The notes under the pieces: model-generated
What the model saw: the letters and a program-made list of their open reading frames with translations, nothing else
Databases searched by the model: none
What the model was told of the DNA's origin: nothing
Translations under genes and position numbers: made by a program
Origin: Porphyromonadaceae bacterium
GTDB taxonomy: Bacteria; Bacteroidota; Bacteroidia; Bacteroidales; UBA11471
Assembly: GCA_021199145.1 (NCBI GenBank)
Contig: JAJQIP010000044.1
Coordinates: forward strand, 1-6,101
Reading direction: 5' to 3'
Length of the DNA stretch: 6,101 bases
In this document: piece after piece, positions 6,096-6,101 of the stretch
How the letters are laid out: each line of letters starts with the position of its first letter
Position numbering within the stretch: the stretch's first letter is position 1

Positions 6096-6101
6096 CACAA
6101 A

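Noticed and set aside
6072..6101. ATG at 6072 as the start of a plus-strand gene running off the right edge
   Set aside because: Only ten codons are visible, no -7 element precedes it, and the ATG and following bases form the stems of two hairpins.

Overview
The window looks like chromosomal core-metabolism DNA from a moderately GC-rich member of the Bacteroidota, probably Bacteroidales. The three 5' regions that can be judged carry the Bacteroidota -7 promoter element TAnnTTTG. It sits 25-28 nt before each start codon, and none of these genes has a strong Shine-Dalgarno sequence. The protein families present (two-domain CPA2-type antiporter with UspA-like tail, NfnA/NfnB-type flavoprotein pair, aspartate-semialdehyde dehydrogenase) fit the same assignment. 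I see no insertion sequence, phage gene, tRNA, rRNA, CRISPR array or other sign of mobile DNA.

Layout, left to right. Nucleotides 1-153 hold the first 51 codons of a minus-strand gene that runs off the left edge; it resembles the N-terminus of a peptidase C26/class I glutamine amidotransferase-like protein, but this is tentative. A GC-rich hairpin (174-195) separates it from asd (220-1227, minus), a complete aspartate-semialdehyde dehydrogenase with its catalytic residues intact. A 175-bp divergent promoter region (1228-1402) follows, with one -7 element facing each way. Next is a 726-residue cation:proton antiporter-like membrane protein with a tandem UspA-like cytoplasmic tail (1403-3583, plus). 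A 114-bp gap holds a third promoter, which drives a tight two-gene operon: an FAD/[2Fe-2S] subunit (3698-4489) and an FAD/two-[4Fe-4S] subunit (4502-5974). The operon ends in a strong hairpin terminator (5994-6025), followed by three more short hairpins up to the right edge.

The last two genes belong together. Their cofactor motifs and order match NfnA/NfnB (NfnS/NfnL), the flavin-based electron-bifurcating NADH-dependent reduced ferredoxin:NADP+ oxidoreductase. The large subunit is often labelled 'glutamate synthase small chain/GltA', but there is no GOGAT large-subunit gene next to it here. Such an enzyme would link ferredoxin, NADH and NADPH pools in an anaerobe. Asd uses NADPH, but nothing in the sequence ties the two loci beyond proximity.

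The least ordinary points are the antiporter's lack of the usual Asp in its core ion-binding helix, the non-Cys cluster ligands kept in the Nfn-like pair, and the hairpin cluster at the right edge. No clearly new multi-gene system is visible.
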